Shown here one piece after another: positions 33,161-47,900 of a DNA stretch of 64,000 bases; the stretch's first letter is position 1; every line of letters starts with the position of its first letter. The DNA is taken from assembly GCA_016785225.1 (NCBI GenBank), contig JAFBJZ010000422.1, positions 4,828,001 through 4,892,000 of the forward strand. Direction: 5' to 3'. The notes beneath the pieces are model-generated. The model ran no database searches and had not been told where the DNA came from. It saw only the letters and a program-made list of their open reading frames with translations. The position numbers and the translations under genes are program-made. The stretch comes from Psettodes erumei (taxonomy: Eukaryota > Chordata > Actinopteri > Pleuronectiformes > Psettodidae).

Positions 33161-36100
33161 GCATTGTTGTTATGTTCGATCAAATTCACTGAATCACTAT
33201 CTTACAGTTAAACTTTTTTGTTTTTGCTCTTGGAAACATTAAAAAACAGACACCATCCTCCAAATAAAAGCTGCTTCAGCATGTGGTGAAACTTTATGAT
33301 TGGACAGTCACTATTTGGGAGAATGGTTTAGTAAATGGTAATTTTTTAGGACTTTGACTCCCTTCACACTATGTTTGACCTGCCATGAAGAGCAGCCCTT
33401 TTAAAGTCTGCCTTTTTCTTCTTTTTCCTTCTTCCTTTTCTGAAAAGCATCCTAGACCTTTTCTTAGTAATAAACTGCCATGATTGCACCTGACCTCAGT
33501 TACCGGTAGCATAATTGACAGCTGCTGGATTGAGGACATGAAATGGCACAGTGAAATAGAGAGTTGAATCCAGGCTGATCTGACGGTCTGATCAATACGC
33601 TGCCATTTGGAGCTGGCAGACGGGAAGACCTGTGCTCTGTTCACAGGCACGGAGAGTGACTGCAGGGAGGTGCCCCTGGGCTGGACCATCAAACCCAGTT
33701 CAGATGTCTTCCCTGCTGTTCGCCTCAAGTTGTCAGTTTAACCTGCTGTTTTGGTGCAGTACAGGCTAACAGGAGTGACAACTCAGATTTCTGGACTGAA
33801 AGCAGGATGTCTCTTGGCTACAGCATCTTAATGTTATACTTAATAATGCAACAGGCCATGCTTCTGGGTATTACCTACCTAACAGGGCTTCCAGACGAGA
33901 ACCCAAGTGTGTGCCAGCAGTTGTCATGCTCAGAATAATGAGGGAGTTGTATGGATTTGCATATATGTAGGACTAGCTAAAGAAATACCTCAGCTCCATA
34001 CTTATATGTTGCCAATATGATATGCTAACGAGCAGCCCACACTTTTTAAACAACTGAATGTCCTGCAGTGATTTGTAATATGCTGTTGTTCTCCCTCTCC
34101 TACTGTAATAAATAGCTCTGCATTTTTCACTGGGCTGTGGAACTGAGTGTAACATTCCTCCCTTCGGCTGTAATTAGTGGCTGGTTGAGAGAGTGGAACA
34201 TGCTTACTTTGGGGGCACGTAGTTCTTCTGTTGTTGAGCTTGTGGAGGATAATTCATGGCCCCCTCTGTCATTGCTGAGCTTCACTTCTTTGTTACAGAG
34301 TCCTGGGATTACAGCATCATGTCTAATTCATGATCAAGGCTGCAGTGCTGTTCGGTGAGGACACTGCTGTACTGTGCCCATGAGTGACGTGTTTGCTGAA
34401 GGGATCTGGATGATTGATGGTCACGGTGCCATTCTTTTTTTTTGTGGTGGGATCACGACGTGTGCTGGGAGGAAACTACTTTTTTTCAAGGCAGCAAGTC
34501 CCTCTGTTTGTTTTGTGCTTCTTAATTTCCAACCACCTTGTTAGGATGTGTGCCTGTCAGCCTGACCTTCGACAGCCTTGTCTCCTAATATGTTATACAA
34601 ATGTGCAACAGAAAACATCTCGTTAATGCTGCACAGATGATGCTTTTATCAACATCAGGAAACATTTGTAGGTAATAATTGTGCACAGTCACAACATGTT
34701 CACTGACAATGTGTTGCACTTATTAAAAGACCCAAGGCAGGCTCTTAATCTTTATGTTCCTTAAGATTTTTAACATATCAGTGTCTTTTTTCAGATGATT
34801 TATGAGTGGCATTTACTCTATATGGTACAGTATATGTCATAAAAATAATTTCAAATCAATCCCCTAATATATTAGTATTAGTGAGTTGGCCATTCCTGCA
34901 CCAGATTCAGATGGTGTGCACAATACTTTGTTATCATGGCACTGCATTAGAGTAAGTTTTTGTCCCCCCAAAAGACCCACAACAGGAAAATAAAAAAATG
35001 ACGAAAGTGTATAGAAAAGTAAAAAACAGACATTTATGTACAGTATAGGTAAAATGTCACAGATTATTACGATAGTTTAATTCAAGGCTTGTCGTTTGTC
35101 TCACCACAGTAGATCCGTGCACAGGCCTTCTCCAGTGCCATTTGAAATACTGCGGCTGCCATCCTTGCAGGATATCATCAAGTACATGAGTCAATGCGAT
35201 TGCCTCTCAGGCCGGTGTAACTGAAATGTATTTTCACTGTGATTCAGCTGAAACTCTGGCAGCGCTATCTCCACTAATTTCCCCTGTGCCTGTGAACCAC
35301 ATGGAGAATGATGCCAGCCATGCCAAATAGTGTCCTTAAACTTCGCATTACCTTTCATCCCGTCCATAAAACCCTTTTTATATATTTATTTTTCCTTCTT
35401 CCCTGTGTTGATAGATTTCATGCTAACCATATTACTTTTGCAATTTGCATTTCATCACCTCGCAGATCGGGTCTTTTTTCTTAATTCCCTTTCATATCAC
35501 CTTCCTGTCCTTGTGCACTGTTATTAGCTGCAAATGTTGGGTACTCAGTCTTCTACAATGACCTCTGCTCATTACACTGAACCCACATCAATAAGCTAAT
35601 AATTCAACCTCTGTCCAGATGGAGGCTGATGTATGTACTAATCACCTTTGTCCTGATGTGGAACCTATTGAAAATCAGTAATGTATTCATTACCTTAATT
35701 GTACACAAAGTACAATTTATGCACCGTTGAGTATGATCAATTTTCATTCAAATTTTTTTCTGTTTAAGACTATTGAATAATTGATATGGGTTGCGTCGTG
35801 GCTTGACTATAATGTTAGATATTTTATTGAACAAGCACAAGAGTGTTTTGTTAAATAGGTGTGCTGCATCTGGCAGAGCCTTGACGGGATTCACCTGACC
35901 TTGAACTTTACGGTCTGTGAAGTTTCAGTCCAAAATAATGACAACTGAAAGCAAATAGTTCTTCAGTTTTGCCTGCTTTTATTTGCTGAGCCCTTGGCTC
36001 AAAAATGAATCCAGAAACACGCGCGTAAAGATGCTGGAGTATGGGACAGGAACTCGCATCACAGCTGAGGAACCAACCACACATAGGAAGGGTTCTACGA

Positions 36101-37952
36101 GTATCTGTGAAACAGAACAAATAAAAAACAGTACTGAAATAAATACTAAAAGAAACTGTAACCATTGCATTGCGTGCAAGATCAATGGCTTACTACAGCC
36201 AGAAGTACAGTACACAGGCAGCACAAACACAGTATACAGAAAAGCACCAGACAGTCCCAGTAAAGTGTGGAGGCAGTCTTCAGTCCCCACAGATATACTG
36301 TACTTCTAGGCAACTTTTGCCCTCCACCCCTGCTTGCATCCCAATGTCATCCTGCTACATGTGTATCGTTGTTGTAGAATTTTCTTTCTTTATACAATAT
36401 CTTAACATGACAGATATGGTTAAGAATACAGTTGTTCATTGCATGTAATCTATAGTTATAGGTATTGTGAGGATCAGACATTTGCTATGACAAGGCTGTG
36501 AATACCCTCATCCTTAGCCACATTGTTACCTTTGACCTTGATGCATTGAGGGCACACTGCCTCCTGTGCACTGAAACTGAATGCTGGAATTGGACATAAA
36601 TCATGAGGTGCAAAGTCATCCAATATGATCGTGATACCCAGGCAGTCATCATACTGTGTAGTGACCACCTCAGGGGAAGAGTCAACATCGGTCGGTAAAG
36701 TTGTAGCTCGAAATGGGTCTGGTATTAAAAGTGATGGCTTTTAAGTGAGAGCGAAATCTGTGTCCACTCATATTTTATTTTCTTGGTGTCATCCGACAGT
36801 CCTATACAGGGTTCAACCACTTAGTGGTTTCATACGGTTACACAGAAGTGTGTCATTTTTGCATCACCCTCTGAACTGGCCATCCACCCTCATTGGCCAG
36901 GGGAATGCACCTTAAACACACATACAATAACTTTCAAACTGTTAGAAAGTGAGGCCTTTTAGGCCTTTTGTCATAAACCATAAAAGGGACACAGGGTGAA
37001 GCTTAAGTAACTTTTAGCAGTGCAAGGATGTGATGTCATCCTCCACTTTGTGATGGGCATGTGACCGTGTGCGTGTGAGCAGCCTGGCCACGCTTGATGT
37101 TTGGTGGAACTCACTAGATTTGATTTTTTGTGCTGATCATTTTCTTTGTTATTGATTGTACTTGGTTATCTTATTTTGAGATGAGCGAGTGATCGACCCA
37201 ATACGGTGATGTGATTGTCTTTGTGCAGTCTGTAAGCTTTATTTTTCACCAAGTGGGGTAATTTTAATTTAGTATCCTGGGTTTAAATAAATGGATCCAT
37301 TGATCTCGGATGTTTTGTTGATTATATGTCAATGCATTCGTGACCTGTAACACAGTTATTTGATTTCTTACAGTAATATAGTACACACTTACCTAAACAT
37401 TTATTCCTGGAAAATTAATATAAATTTATTGTACTGTAAAAACAGGGAAAAGGGAGAAAATACCATAAATTAAGGAGGTACAATCCTCTCCGAAGGCCAT
37501 TTCATTGCAACTTTAAAAGGCACTAATTAAGGAAGGTGTGAGTCAGCAATTAGTGTGATCAGGGTGCGTTTTATGGTGTTGCTGTTGTTGTTGTTGTTGT
37601 GGGAGTTGTGTTCCTGAAAGCCCGCCCTGCCACCTCCCCATCCACTCATCTCTCATTTCTGCTCACCGTGACAACGACCAGGAGGCCTCTCGGTAATGAG
37701 AGAGCTGCAGAGAGAGGTTCCAGGAGTGCATGACGTGCTGTCATTACTGCCGCAGCAGCTCTGGTGGACATGCTGTGATCATTTGCCTGGATCCCTGAGC
37801 AGCCGTCAGGGCTGAGGTGCTCCTCTGTGGTTGGTCAATGTGGCTTGTCAGTCACAGCAAACCAATTAAGAGGTGACTAGTGTGCTCCAATGTCACATAG
37901 CCACAAACAGAAAATTGAAAGTGTCAAATGATTGATAGGATAAAATCAATTC

Positions 37953-37974
37953 AATTAATTAATTAATTAATTAA
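37953..37974. repeat. (AATT)n tetranucleotide repeat
   Basis: About five and a half perfect units, self-complementary. Confidence 0.9.
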
Positions 37975-40610
37975 GCAGACAAATTGAAATACATGCATTG
38001 TAAGAACGAATGATAACATTTAACATTTATCTCTCGGAAATCATCGCTATTAGCCAGTCAACTCAGCATTGCTTAAAGACACACACTAGTATTAATATAA
38101 CAAAGTGATAATAATGGTTCCCAAAAATCTTGAACCATTCCTTTTGCCAAGAAAAATGACTGGCAGTTAAACCAAGCGCTCTGTTGATAGATATTCATGC
38201 AGGATGACTGTCTATGATGGCATCACCTTGAGTGACTTAGTGAATCTTTGAGCAGCCCATCATTCGTCTGCTGTTTGAAGAGAGAGAGAGATCTGGGGAA
38301 TTGGACGTACTGTCTTTTTGAATGTCATTTGGGAACACAAGACCTCGAGAGCCCATTCTTCAGCCTATTACCAACACTTAACACCAAATTACTTCTCTCA
38401 CATACCATCTGTATGTCAGAAATGCAGAAGAACACTCGCAATAACCTTGTGGCACAATCCTTAAGGAATGAGATATTAACTGAGAATGGCCATGAAACCA
38501 TGTTTTTTGATAAAAGTTCAGTGAAAATGAAATGGCCTTGAAATCCAGTGAGGAGTTATCACCATGGAATAGCCCGGATTCAATACTCTAATGCAGCAGT
38601 TTGGATGTGTACCAATACACGACATCCTTACGTTTTTGTCAAAAGCACAAACTTCCCTGATGGATTCCAAATGGATGTCACAAATATTCATTCCTTTCAT
38701 TCTCTCATGATAATCTGCACTTGAGTGAAAGCTACCATCTCTGTGTTTCTCTGTGAGCAAGCACTGACCCGTGTGTCCATGTGTGTGGGCTGGCTGCAGC
38801 TTGTTCGATGAGTCACACAGGCGGCAGTTAAAGAAACAGAGTGGGGGTCTCGCCTGACTGATTGCAACATGGAAAGTCCAATTCAAATGATTCCCAGTGG
38901 CAGAGTGTCTTATATTGGGGTGCGATCTCGGGTAATCTTGTTCACAAAATTCGTTTTGGCATTATGTTTTTAGTGATTAGCAAAAAAAAGATCTAGTTTC
39001 TGTGTTGTTGCTGTTTCTGTACCCTTGGGTGACAGCTTAACCATGCCATATTAACTGTAGAGCAAATGAATGAATATGGTTGATTTAAAGGCACAAAACT
39101 GGCAAACATGTTTCCAACTGAATGAATGTCACTCAGTCACATCCAGCACTCCAAGTCACACATTTCACATTACAGCCACAGAGCAGGGAAATAGGATTTA
39201 GACAGAAAGAAATATTTTAGATTAAAAACAGTAGAGCACAAATCAAGATTAACACAATAATGAAAAACCGGATTATGGATTTGTTCAAAAGCTTTGGCAT
39301 GTCACACAAGTAAGCTGTACAGTCTTTATCTGGTGGAACAGTGCTAATGCATGCTACCCCTGGTGCTGTTTTATCTCTCTTTTCCTTGGTTAACAACTAT
39401 ATTTTTGACTTTTACTCATAACTTAAGGTTTTCCTAGGTCTAGGCCACTAAAAAATGTCCCTCTCTCTTGCTTCACATATTCTGATATTTCAAGTTTGCT
39501 CTGACTCTGGCACTGGCCAAAGTCAACTGTGGCAGGGCTGTGGATGGAAAAATGTGTAGTTAATGAAGCAATTGAGCAAAAGAAGAAAGACAAGTGATTT
39601 CACACTTCCAGTTGGGCTGGGAATAATACCTTTTTTGGGCATACTTTTTATTAGCACAAGTATGATAAAACACCTCCCAGAGGACAACAGAATACTGTAA
39701 GTTAAAAAATGAAAGACACTGAATACATTTTCATCGTTAAAAGCTGTTCTCATCACCCTGGTAGCTGTAAGCTTGAACAACAATGTTTAAGACGACATAA
39801 AACAAAACAAAACAAAACACCAACAATGTTGAATGAAAAAGGAGCTAGTCATAGCTTGTGTCTGGCTTCACTAATGCCAGTGAAAGTTATATGCACTGGG
39901 CGCAGGCCCTTCAGTCACTGGTCATGGTCAAACAGCCCATTCAGGCTATCAGCTGATGAGTAACATCCAGTCAAATCCGTACGGGTTTGCTGTGCAGCCG
40001 TCACTGCTTTTATGCGTCTCACTGCTAACTCATGTAGTTTAGCTTACACCACCACAGCATCCTCCACCGCCCAAGACCTCATCCTTATGTGCTCAGCTTT
40101 TGGTATAGTGGATGTAACTCAGATGTAATAGTCATGCATGTGTTTGTAAGGAGGCAGTTGTCTCATTTATCTCTTTCACTGCTCAGTGTTTTTGGAGCTC
40201 CCTCTAAAGAGCACATATAACTGTTTGAACATAATTAAACAGCTAGTTGTTTGACTTTAAGTGCCTCTGACTGAGCTAATGAAGATTATTACTGGTGCTA
40301 CTAGAAGGCTAGAAATGTGTGTAACCATCGTGGATAATGTGCGAGCACCGAGTGACGGGAGGTTTTCTTGCTCTTCCATTCTGCTGGCTTTGGGTGAATG
40401 TGGAGTTGAAGAAACACTTTAACATGAGCAGTTTGGTAGCAAGATATGCTAACGCCGTAGCACTGTATGAAATATGCTGACGGTATAAGTGCAGGCTCTG
40501 AACTGCTTATTATATAAGATGAGTCTGGAGCAGCGTGCCACCACTTAGAGGTCCACTGCTCCCTCGGTCACTATGAAAGGAGAGTTCATCATTCAAGACC
40601 CAGTCATCCA

Positions 40611-40702
40611 TCGCTCCCTCCCTCTATCTCTCTCTCTATCTGATTCTGTCTATATCTGCCTCTCTGCCTGACTCCACTCCTCTATCTCTCTTCCTCTCTG
40701 CT
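40611..40702. repeat. CT-rich low-complexity tract
   Basis: An imperfect run of CTCT, CCCT and TATCT units over about 90 bp on the plus strand. It is homopyrimidine-like, and acceptor-like signals inside it are therefore not meaningful. Confidence 0.8.
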
Positions 40703-42009
40703 TTGCCCAGGCCTTGCGGAGGCTAGAAACAGTCGTGAGGATTTGGCAGCTACAAGCCAAGCCAGCCTCCCAGGGAAATTATCTCGAGCTCGCTGGGCAT
40801 CTAATGAGGTTCACAATGATTTATGTTGCATTGTGTACAGAAAATAGAATCAGGGACCCACATATTGGTTCATTACTGATCAATTGCACACTCTGATTTT
40901 ACCCATGGATTCATTTCAATATTCTTGTGTCAACAGTGTGATGTCTTACACTTACCGCTTTACAAGCAGGGAAATTAAAGTTTTACTAAATTAAGCACAC
41001 GGATCCCTGTCTGGACATATTTTCACCAGTGTTTCTACCTCGTCGGGGAGAACTTAAGGGTGAAAAGCTGTTGTGTCAAATGAACATAAACTCCATCTCT
41101 GCCAAGCTCAGCTCCCTTTCTCCCTGTATTTCTCATGCATCATCACAAGTCAATGCAGCCTCTGTAACAACACTCACACACACATCCATGTGCATTCTGA
41201 CAAGCGGCAGGAAGATATTTGTCTCATTTGACATCGGAAGGAGAGGCACACACACCGGTCTGTAACAGAGTAGTTATTATTTACTGTCAAGTTACCATTG
41301 AGCGTTAATTCCAGAGTGCCCTGCATGAGTCACTGTCACATTTTAATTTATTAAAGCTGTCAAGTTATTAGTGATGAATACTGTGAGCTGACTCTAGGAG
41401 CAATTTTCTACTCTTACTTCCACCTACTGTGTGGTTTCAGCCAGGTGATACTAGGCCTGCTGGCTATATTCTAGCTGCAGATGAAGCCAAGCACTCACTC
41501 AGTCTTGCATCCAGAGGGAACAATGGATTATCTATCATCGGGTCTGTTCCTTTTCCCTCTCAATTTAAAAGCCAACAAGTCTATCTACAGATCAGTTAAT
41601 AACATGGCACTTCTCCCTCAGCCAGATCTTTTGGTCTGTTTCAATTAGAGTTCCTTGTATTGACCTGGGATTTGAAAAGGACCCTCTCTCGCATCATGCC
41701 CAAGCCAGCGTGTCTTTCACAGCAAGCAAGAGTTTGTTGACCAAGATTACCTGTAACCGCAGTCCCGTTTGTGGGCTCAGTGAAAGTGTGAGGTCATGGG
41801 GTTAAAACATTTTCTTCAGAGAAGAAAAGTTTTATCCTATTAGAATCAGAACAGAAAGAGTGACTCTGTGTACTTCGTCATGATTTTTTGCCTGTCTCCA
41901 AATTGTCTTTCCAAAAAGTCAACAGACACCCCCCCAGTACTGTTAATCTTCCTCCAGGAGGACCCTTGCTTTGTCTTTTCACCTCTTTAATTCATCAAGA
42001 AGACCACTC

Positions 42010-42270
42010 CAATGAACGTCTGAAGCTGTGGCTGTCTGAAAGTAACTACAGGTGCTGGTAGGTGTCTTTTTTGTCTTTGGACAGAGCCTGGCTTACAATT
42101 TCTGCTCTTTCCAGTCTTTATGATAAGCTGAGCTAACCAGCTGCTGGCCATAGTTTCATATAGCAGATTCATAGAGGCAGATAGGAGAGTGGCATCAATC
42201 TTTTCATCTAATACTTTGCCAGAAACAGAGGAAACAGACATTTCCTGCAATGTCAGACTATTTCTTTAGG
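42010..42270 (-). repeat. Teleost dispersed repeat, copy 2
   Basis: Its reverse complement has AAAGAAATAGTCTGACATT at the head. TTAGATGAAAAGATTGATGC, GCTGGTTAGCTCAGCTTA.CA and CTCTGTCCAAAGACAA follow in the same order as copy 1 at 26896-27150. Confidence 0.7.
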
Positions 42271-42642
42271 ACATTATTCTGAATTATAGTTTAGGTAGAC
42301 AGGTGTCTGGATTTGTAGACTTTGAATCTCCTGTCTAAACCACTGAAATAGCACAATGTAAAGTCAGTTTTTGGGGTGGCCTGTAATGATACCAGAGTTA
42401 TAAATACTATAGCTGTCACAGAGCCTCCTGCTGTAATATTTCCAAATCTTACTTTTCACCAGTACTGGATCACTCCTATTCTTCCCTGTGATCACTGGCC
42501 AGCGCTCAGCCAGAGGGGAAACGGAAACTTTACGAGTGTCCAAGTATCAGGCATTAGTCACATTCACTCTGCCAACACTGCATATTTCTATCCTTTGCAC
42601 TTGTGAACCTCTTGGGCTCACAGGCGAATGCATCTAAATGCA

Positions 42643-42645
<3 letters not shown>

Positions 42646-42675
<30 letters not shown>
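42646..42675. repeat. (CA)n microsatellite
   Basis: About 15 uninterrupted units. Confidence 0.95.
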
Positions 42676-42677
<2 letters not shown>

Positions 42678-44837
42678 CAAACAACCCGAATGCACAGCTT
42701 TAAATTGCATGCGTGCACACACGGATACAAGCATCCCACCTGTTCTTGATGCTCAACACAGAGCTTCCCTTCTCTGCATAACAGTGGTGGCTGCCAAAAT
42801 GTTACTGCTATCTGTGCAGTATTGCCGGCATTTAGATCAATTTAGCTGAACATATGCTGCTCTTTTACTGGATCATGTATATTAAATTTCATTTTAAGCA
42901 ACCTTATGGGGAACTTTGAATGGTTTTTGTGGGCATGTGTCATTTTGGGACTGCAGTCTTGTTTGCGAGGTCTGTGAAAAAGAAAGGTCTCCTTATACCA
43001 GCAGAGAACTATTGATTTATTATCACAAAGGTATAAAGTTTCATTGATCTTGGATTAAGCTCTGTTTTCTCGATTTGGACCTGAGAATGTCACTGATGGA
43101 CAGCCAAAGCCAGACAGCCTGACACTATCTAAAACTGCTGTGGGTGTCTTGAGCGGTGACAGAAAGCAAATAGACTAATGACGCCTGCCCGATGAATCTC
43201 TCATGTTACACTGGCTGACATTGTCCACTGCAGCAAGCACACACCCCACTCAATAACTAATTACAATGTCTTTAGCTTCATCCGCCTCCTCGCTGCTGCC
43301 GCCCTTTCCTCTTTTCAAACGGGAGTCAAAGGACAGGATGTCTATTAATTAAAAAGTCTGACTAATGGTGGCTCCAGTAAATGCCCCCCTGTCTCACTTT
43401 GAGACAGACTGTGTCTCATATATAGAAAAAAAAAAACTGGGAATGGTAAAGTCTTTTTTACCCATAATTTAATATATCCTTGTCCAGAAGGAGACAAGGA
43501 TGTCATTCAACAGATGGTGTTATGTATGCCATGAAATCCTGCTTTCATAGTACAGTAATTAGGGCCATATGCCCCAAGAACAATGATAAGAGACACATTG
43601 TATTTAATCATAGATGTACCATTGTATCTTTTCTTTTTGGCAAAGTATCTGAGTAAAGTTTCAGCCAACATTTCTGTGCATGTTTGTTTTAACTACCTAA
43701 ATACTGAAGCTCATGTTTAAACATCATTACTGGTCTCCCCTGGTGGCCTGGCGGTGACAGCAGGCAGAGGAGAGAACACTGTCACTGGTTCATTCCTGTG
43801 GGAAAGCCTCACAAGGAAAAGATGGCAGAAGGTCATCTGAATCTATATTAGATCACCCCTTTTCTTCAACCCCCAACCCCCTTTGTATCCCCCTGTCAAT
43901 GGTACTGAGCAGTCCTGGTGCAAATTATTGTCCTGGGTATAAATAGGCTGACAGTCTGGCAGGGCCAGGTGGTCTAATCTACCACTTCAGTGTCCTCCAT
44001 GCTGCCTGGCACAGTGCTGTGGCTCTGAAGTGGATGTTTTCCCCACATTCACAGTGACCTCAAATTGTCCACTGACGGCACAGTTCCCTGGCAAACTACA
44101 ATGGAGCAGCTCTTTGAATGAATAGATGACTCCTAAAAATCAAATGATAGTCACTACAGTTAATTTCCTCAAAAATGTTTATTTTGAAACATGGAAAAAT
44201 AACCAAAAATGCATCAAATGCAATGTCATAATCACTTGGTTACAGTAATTTATGCAACCACTCAGATTACTTCTTCTCGATTTAAGAACAAGTCATTGGT
44301 ACATTCAGTACAGTTTGGGGTTTGGTTTCTTTCTCTACACTTTGAGATGTAGACAGAAAGAGACAGGGATTTAACCACCAACTTAAGATGCTTTGTCTAT
44401 CTTCACCAGCAGAGAATAGTCAGATGAATGAAGACTGATAGGATTGGAGATAGCTGGGGGCCACTCGCTGTCTGAAAGCACCTTCAGAGTTAATGGTGAA
44501 AGTGCACATGAGCTACAGCAGCTCTTTTGGTCTGCAGCATCGATGATCAATAAACCCTTCAAATGATTGAGATGCTGGAACTGGCACAGAAATGAGAGTG
44601 CCCAGGGCCCACAGATGTTTTCTGAAAATGTGAAATTTGTGTGAAGGTAGATCTAATAGCATCTCAGTGTGTTGTTGAGGCTGTGATGAGTTTGAAAGGA
44701 GTTTTATGAAAGAAGTTGGATAAATAAAGATTCCTTTCCTGTCTCTTCCGTCTGGCCTGAACTTCAGAGTGTTCCCTTTTGTTGTCCCTCTTCATTCTCT
44801 TTCTCACCGCATTCTGTCTCTCTTTATTAGTTTATAC
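42676..44837. other. Non-coding stretch
   Basis: No reading frame with a recognisable domain and no clear repeat family. Confidence 0.4.
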
Positions 44838-44990
44838 CAGTGGTTCTCAGTCTTTTCCTGGCACACTCCCTGTCAACGGCCAAAAAAAAATAAAAATAAA
44901 AATCCACCCACCCAATAATTTCTATCTTTTATCACCAATAAATGGGGAATTGACTAATGAAAAAGGAGCCATGATGAATTTTAGAGCACA
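44838..44990 (+). mobile_element. hAT/Charlie-like transposon tip (fragment)
   Basis: ACCAGTGGTTCTCAGTCTTTTCC matches the terminal repeat start CAGTGGTTCTCAA.CTTTT shared by many vertebrate hAT/Charlie elements, followed by an A-rich insert. No inverted AGAACCACTG partner is seen downstream, so it is truncated. The right boundary is arbitrary. Confidence 0.45.
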
Positions 44991-47900
44991 ATGACATCAA
45001 ACTCCTGTTTGTACATTGTCCCTACAATAAATCATATCCATTCAACTTCATTTAAGTTGTAATACATATATAGAAATGAGTCTTAAAATATTGTTTTCAG
45101 GTAGAACTCCATTCTATCTTTTGAGCAGGATTAATATATTGCATTGTACTGCAAATATTATTTCCACAGAGGGTGATTTTGATGGCTAAGATAATACAAC
45201 TCCAAATGCAGTCCAGAGGCAGCTCCACACTTCTTGTTAACACAAGTTAAGAGCTCTTCAGAGATAACAATAACTGGGATGGGATATTTTCATACTGTTT
45301 CCGTGCAGCTTTGCAGCAACACAAAGCACCTTGATAAAGGACCACTTCAAAAGGATTCACTAATTTTTGATGAAGTCAGGGATCTCTGGCTTGAATAGCT
45401 ATGTTTTTAAGGTCTTCTTGGCCTGTAGCTCAATGAAGAATAATATGTGGTAGAATATTCTTTGTCAGACATGCAGCACTGTCCTGCACGCATAATATAC
45501 AGTGACAAAATAATACAAAAACTTGTTCCTAAATATCCCATAGTCATTTAGTTTGTTTTAGATCTGTTCACTGTTAAGGCTAAAACATACACACTCTGTA
45601 TGTATTTGTTTCTACCCCCCCAATTTTTCTACCTGTTTGCTTGTTTCTTTCCATTTCTTCTCCCTCCTCTTCCTTTATCTTCTTCAGTCTTGGAGGCCAA
45701 CATGTCACCAGTAGACATGTTGATGTCAAATGGTTACAGGCGCATTTTCTTCCATGCCTGCAGGAAACAGGAACTGTGATGGGCTGCAGGCAGAACAGAG
45801 GGAGGGTTTATCTGGGAAGGCAGGCCTTCCCTCTATCACCATGCCAATAGAGACAGCAGCACAGTGCCTAGCGCTCCACAGCCAGATAAGCCCCCCCCCA
45901 GACAATGCAGTGCAGCAGCTTCACCCCACTCCCTACAATGGATGAGACAGACCAGACGCAGTACGTGACAGCCCTGCCTACTACTCACCCTCTGTGCTTT
46001 CAAAAAACTTTCAAACTCCTGCAAATCTTCTCCAAGATTTAGTTTCCTAAAGTTATACAGACTTGAGTGATATAAACTATACAATGCAAATTGCTGAGAT
46101 GCTCATTATCACTGAATTATGCATATTCACAATATCACAACAGTGCTAATTTTTCTGGTGTCTTCTGTTGATGAAAGTAGTAGAACTTTACTTACCAACC
46201 AAAGAAGTTGAATGAATGTGTCTCTCGAGTTCTCTTGAAGAAAGCTTTGAAGTCTTCTCATGGAATTTGAATGTAAAAGGGTATTGATTAACTTCAACTT
46301 TTATATTTCTACTACCTTTATCCACTCAGCTCCTAACATACCAGAGAGGTAGCACAGTCAACTTAAATCGGGGCGAGGTCCCCAGTGCTTTTAATGATTG
46401 AGGTACCTTAGCGTTCGATCAACTGCTTATATAGGGTAGGAAGAGGGTGTCATCAACAGCTGACCAAGGTGTGTGTCCTACATGTTATTAGATTCAGATA
46501 AATAATCAAAAATAACATCACATAATTAGCAAAAAGAAATCAACTCACAGAGCTGCATAAGTGCTTTTAGCATAACTCAGACAAGCTAAGTTGTGTTGGA
46601 TATTGAACATGTCCTGTCTAATGCTTCAAGTCATCTTTACACCAATTGGTGTGATTTGTGAGCAAGTTGTATCTTCTTTCATGGCACTTCTTTTGTCTCA
46701 TTACTGTTGCTGCAAGGTCCCCTGTGTGTGTACAAGGTCTTATGGGAAATAACTGCATTCAGCACATTGTGTACTGGGAAATCCAGTTCCATGTTTGGCC
46801 AACCATGTCAGGTACTTAAATCGCACAGGGCCTGAATCCCTCTGGGTCATTCCAGCCTGTCACTGTGAATGTAAAGACAGGCTTTATCTCCTAAGACTTA
46901 AATATGACCATGAATAATGTAGGAGCAGGTAGAGCATGTAGTGAAGAGGGATCAGAGGAGCATTACATTTTCCATGCCTCTTTGGTATTGAGGCAGTAGG
47001 CATGATGCTACTGAATCATCAAATCTGATCTACTGCTATTATCTCAAAGTGGGTGTGGACTACAGTAACCAAAAAAACATCATGAGCTTCGAGATTTCAA
47101 ACACATGATGGATGAGGCCTATAGAAGATTCAGATTAATAAAAGACAGCGTTGCTGCAGGAGACGTGCTGCAAAAGACAAAAAGCTCTTCTAAGGGGAAT
47201 TTGTTTGGCTTGGGTCACCTCTTCTGTCTGAACTCTGTGCTGATAATGAGGGGGAACAAAACATGTCAGGAATTGGATTTGCTGTATTTTATTTTTGTTG
47301 TTTGTCGTGCGTGTCAGCATATATGCGGTTTGTGCTTGTCTGGCAAGAAATTAACTTAGTCACAGAGGTCTGAGACAATAGCAGGCAGGAATTGCTGAGC
47401 CAATTGCAGCACCTCGGCAACGGTAAAGCCATTTCGCTCCAGCAGAGCACTTAATAGCTTTGGGTGATGCAGAGTTTGGAAATCCATCAGTCGACCGGGC
47501 CAGACTGAGATGAGCAGTCTGCTTCAGCTACGTGGTTGAGGAAACAATGGATCTGTCTTCATCATGAGTTCAGGCCATTAGATGTCAGGACCTCTCACTC
47601 AAATTTAGATTTCTGAGATGGCGCTGTGGCAACAGACTACAGTAGAGTTATAACAGTTTGCACAGATGAACACCAACTCTGTAATTGTTAGTGCCATTAT
47701 CACTTTAGAGTGTGTGATAAAAGGGCAAACTGGAGCAGTGAAAATGAATGTGACACTCCCGGTAACAAACTGCTGTGTGTTTTCAGATGTGTGTGTTAAT
47801 TTTCTTTTGATAATTGTTAAACTATTAAACTTTTTGAAGATGTCATTATCTGACATTTTTAAAAATTACTTTGTTGATACTTTTGCAGTTCAACACTGCC

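Larger units (their letters stand above)
33161..42009. other. Non-coding stretch
   Basis: No gene is recognised. Small features are a (GTT)n tract at 37583-37600, (AATT)n at 37953-37974, (AAAAC)n at about 39799-39818, and a pyrimidine-rich tract at 40611-40702. A GC-richer block at about 37600-37830 might be a conserved non-coding element, but nothing in it is diagnostic. Confidence 0.4.

Noticed and set aside
36740..37330. Possible solo LTR or other element (AATAAA near the end, GC-mixed composition)
   Set aside because: No matching TG...CA ends with a duplicated target could be found, and no second copy is in the window.
46380..46440. Possible tRNA-like segment around GCGTTCGATCAACTG
   Set aside because: No A box at the right distance and no cloverleaf pairing found by eye.
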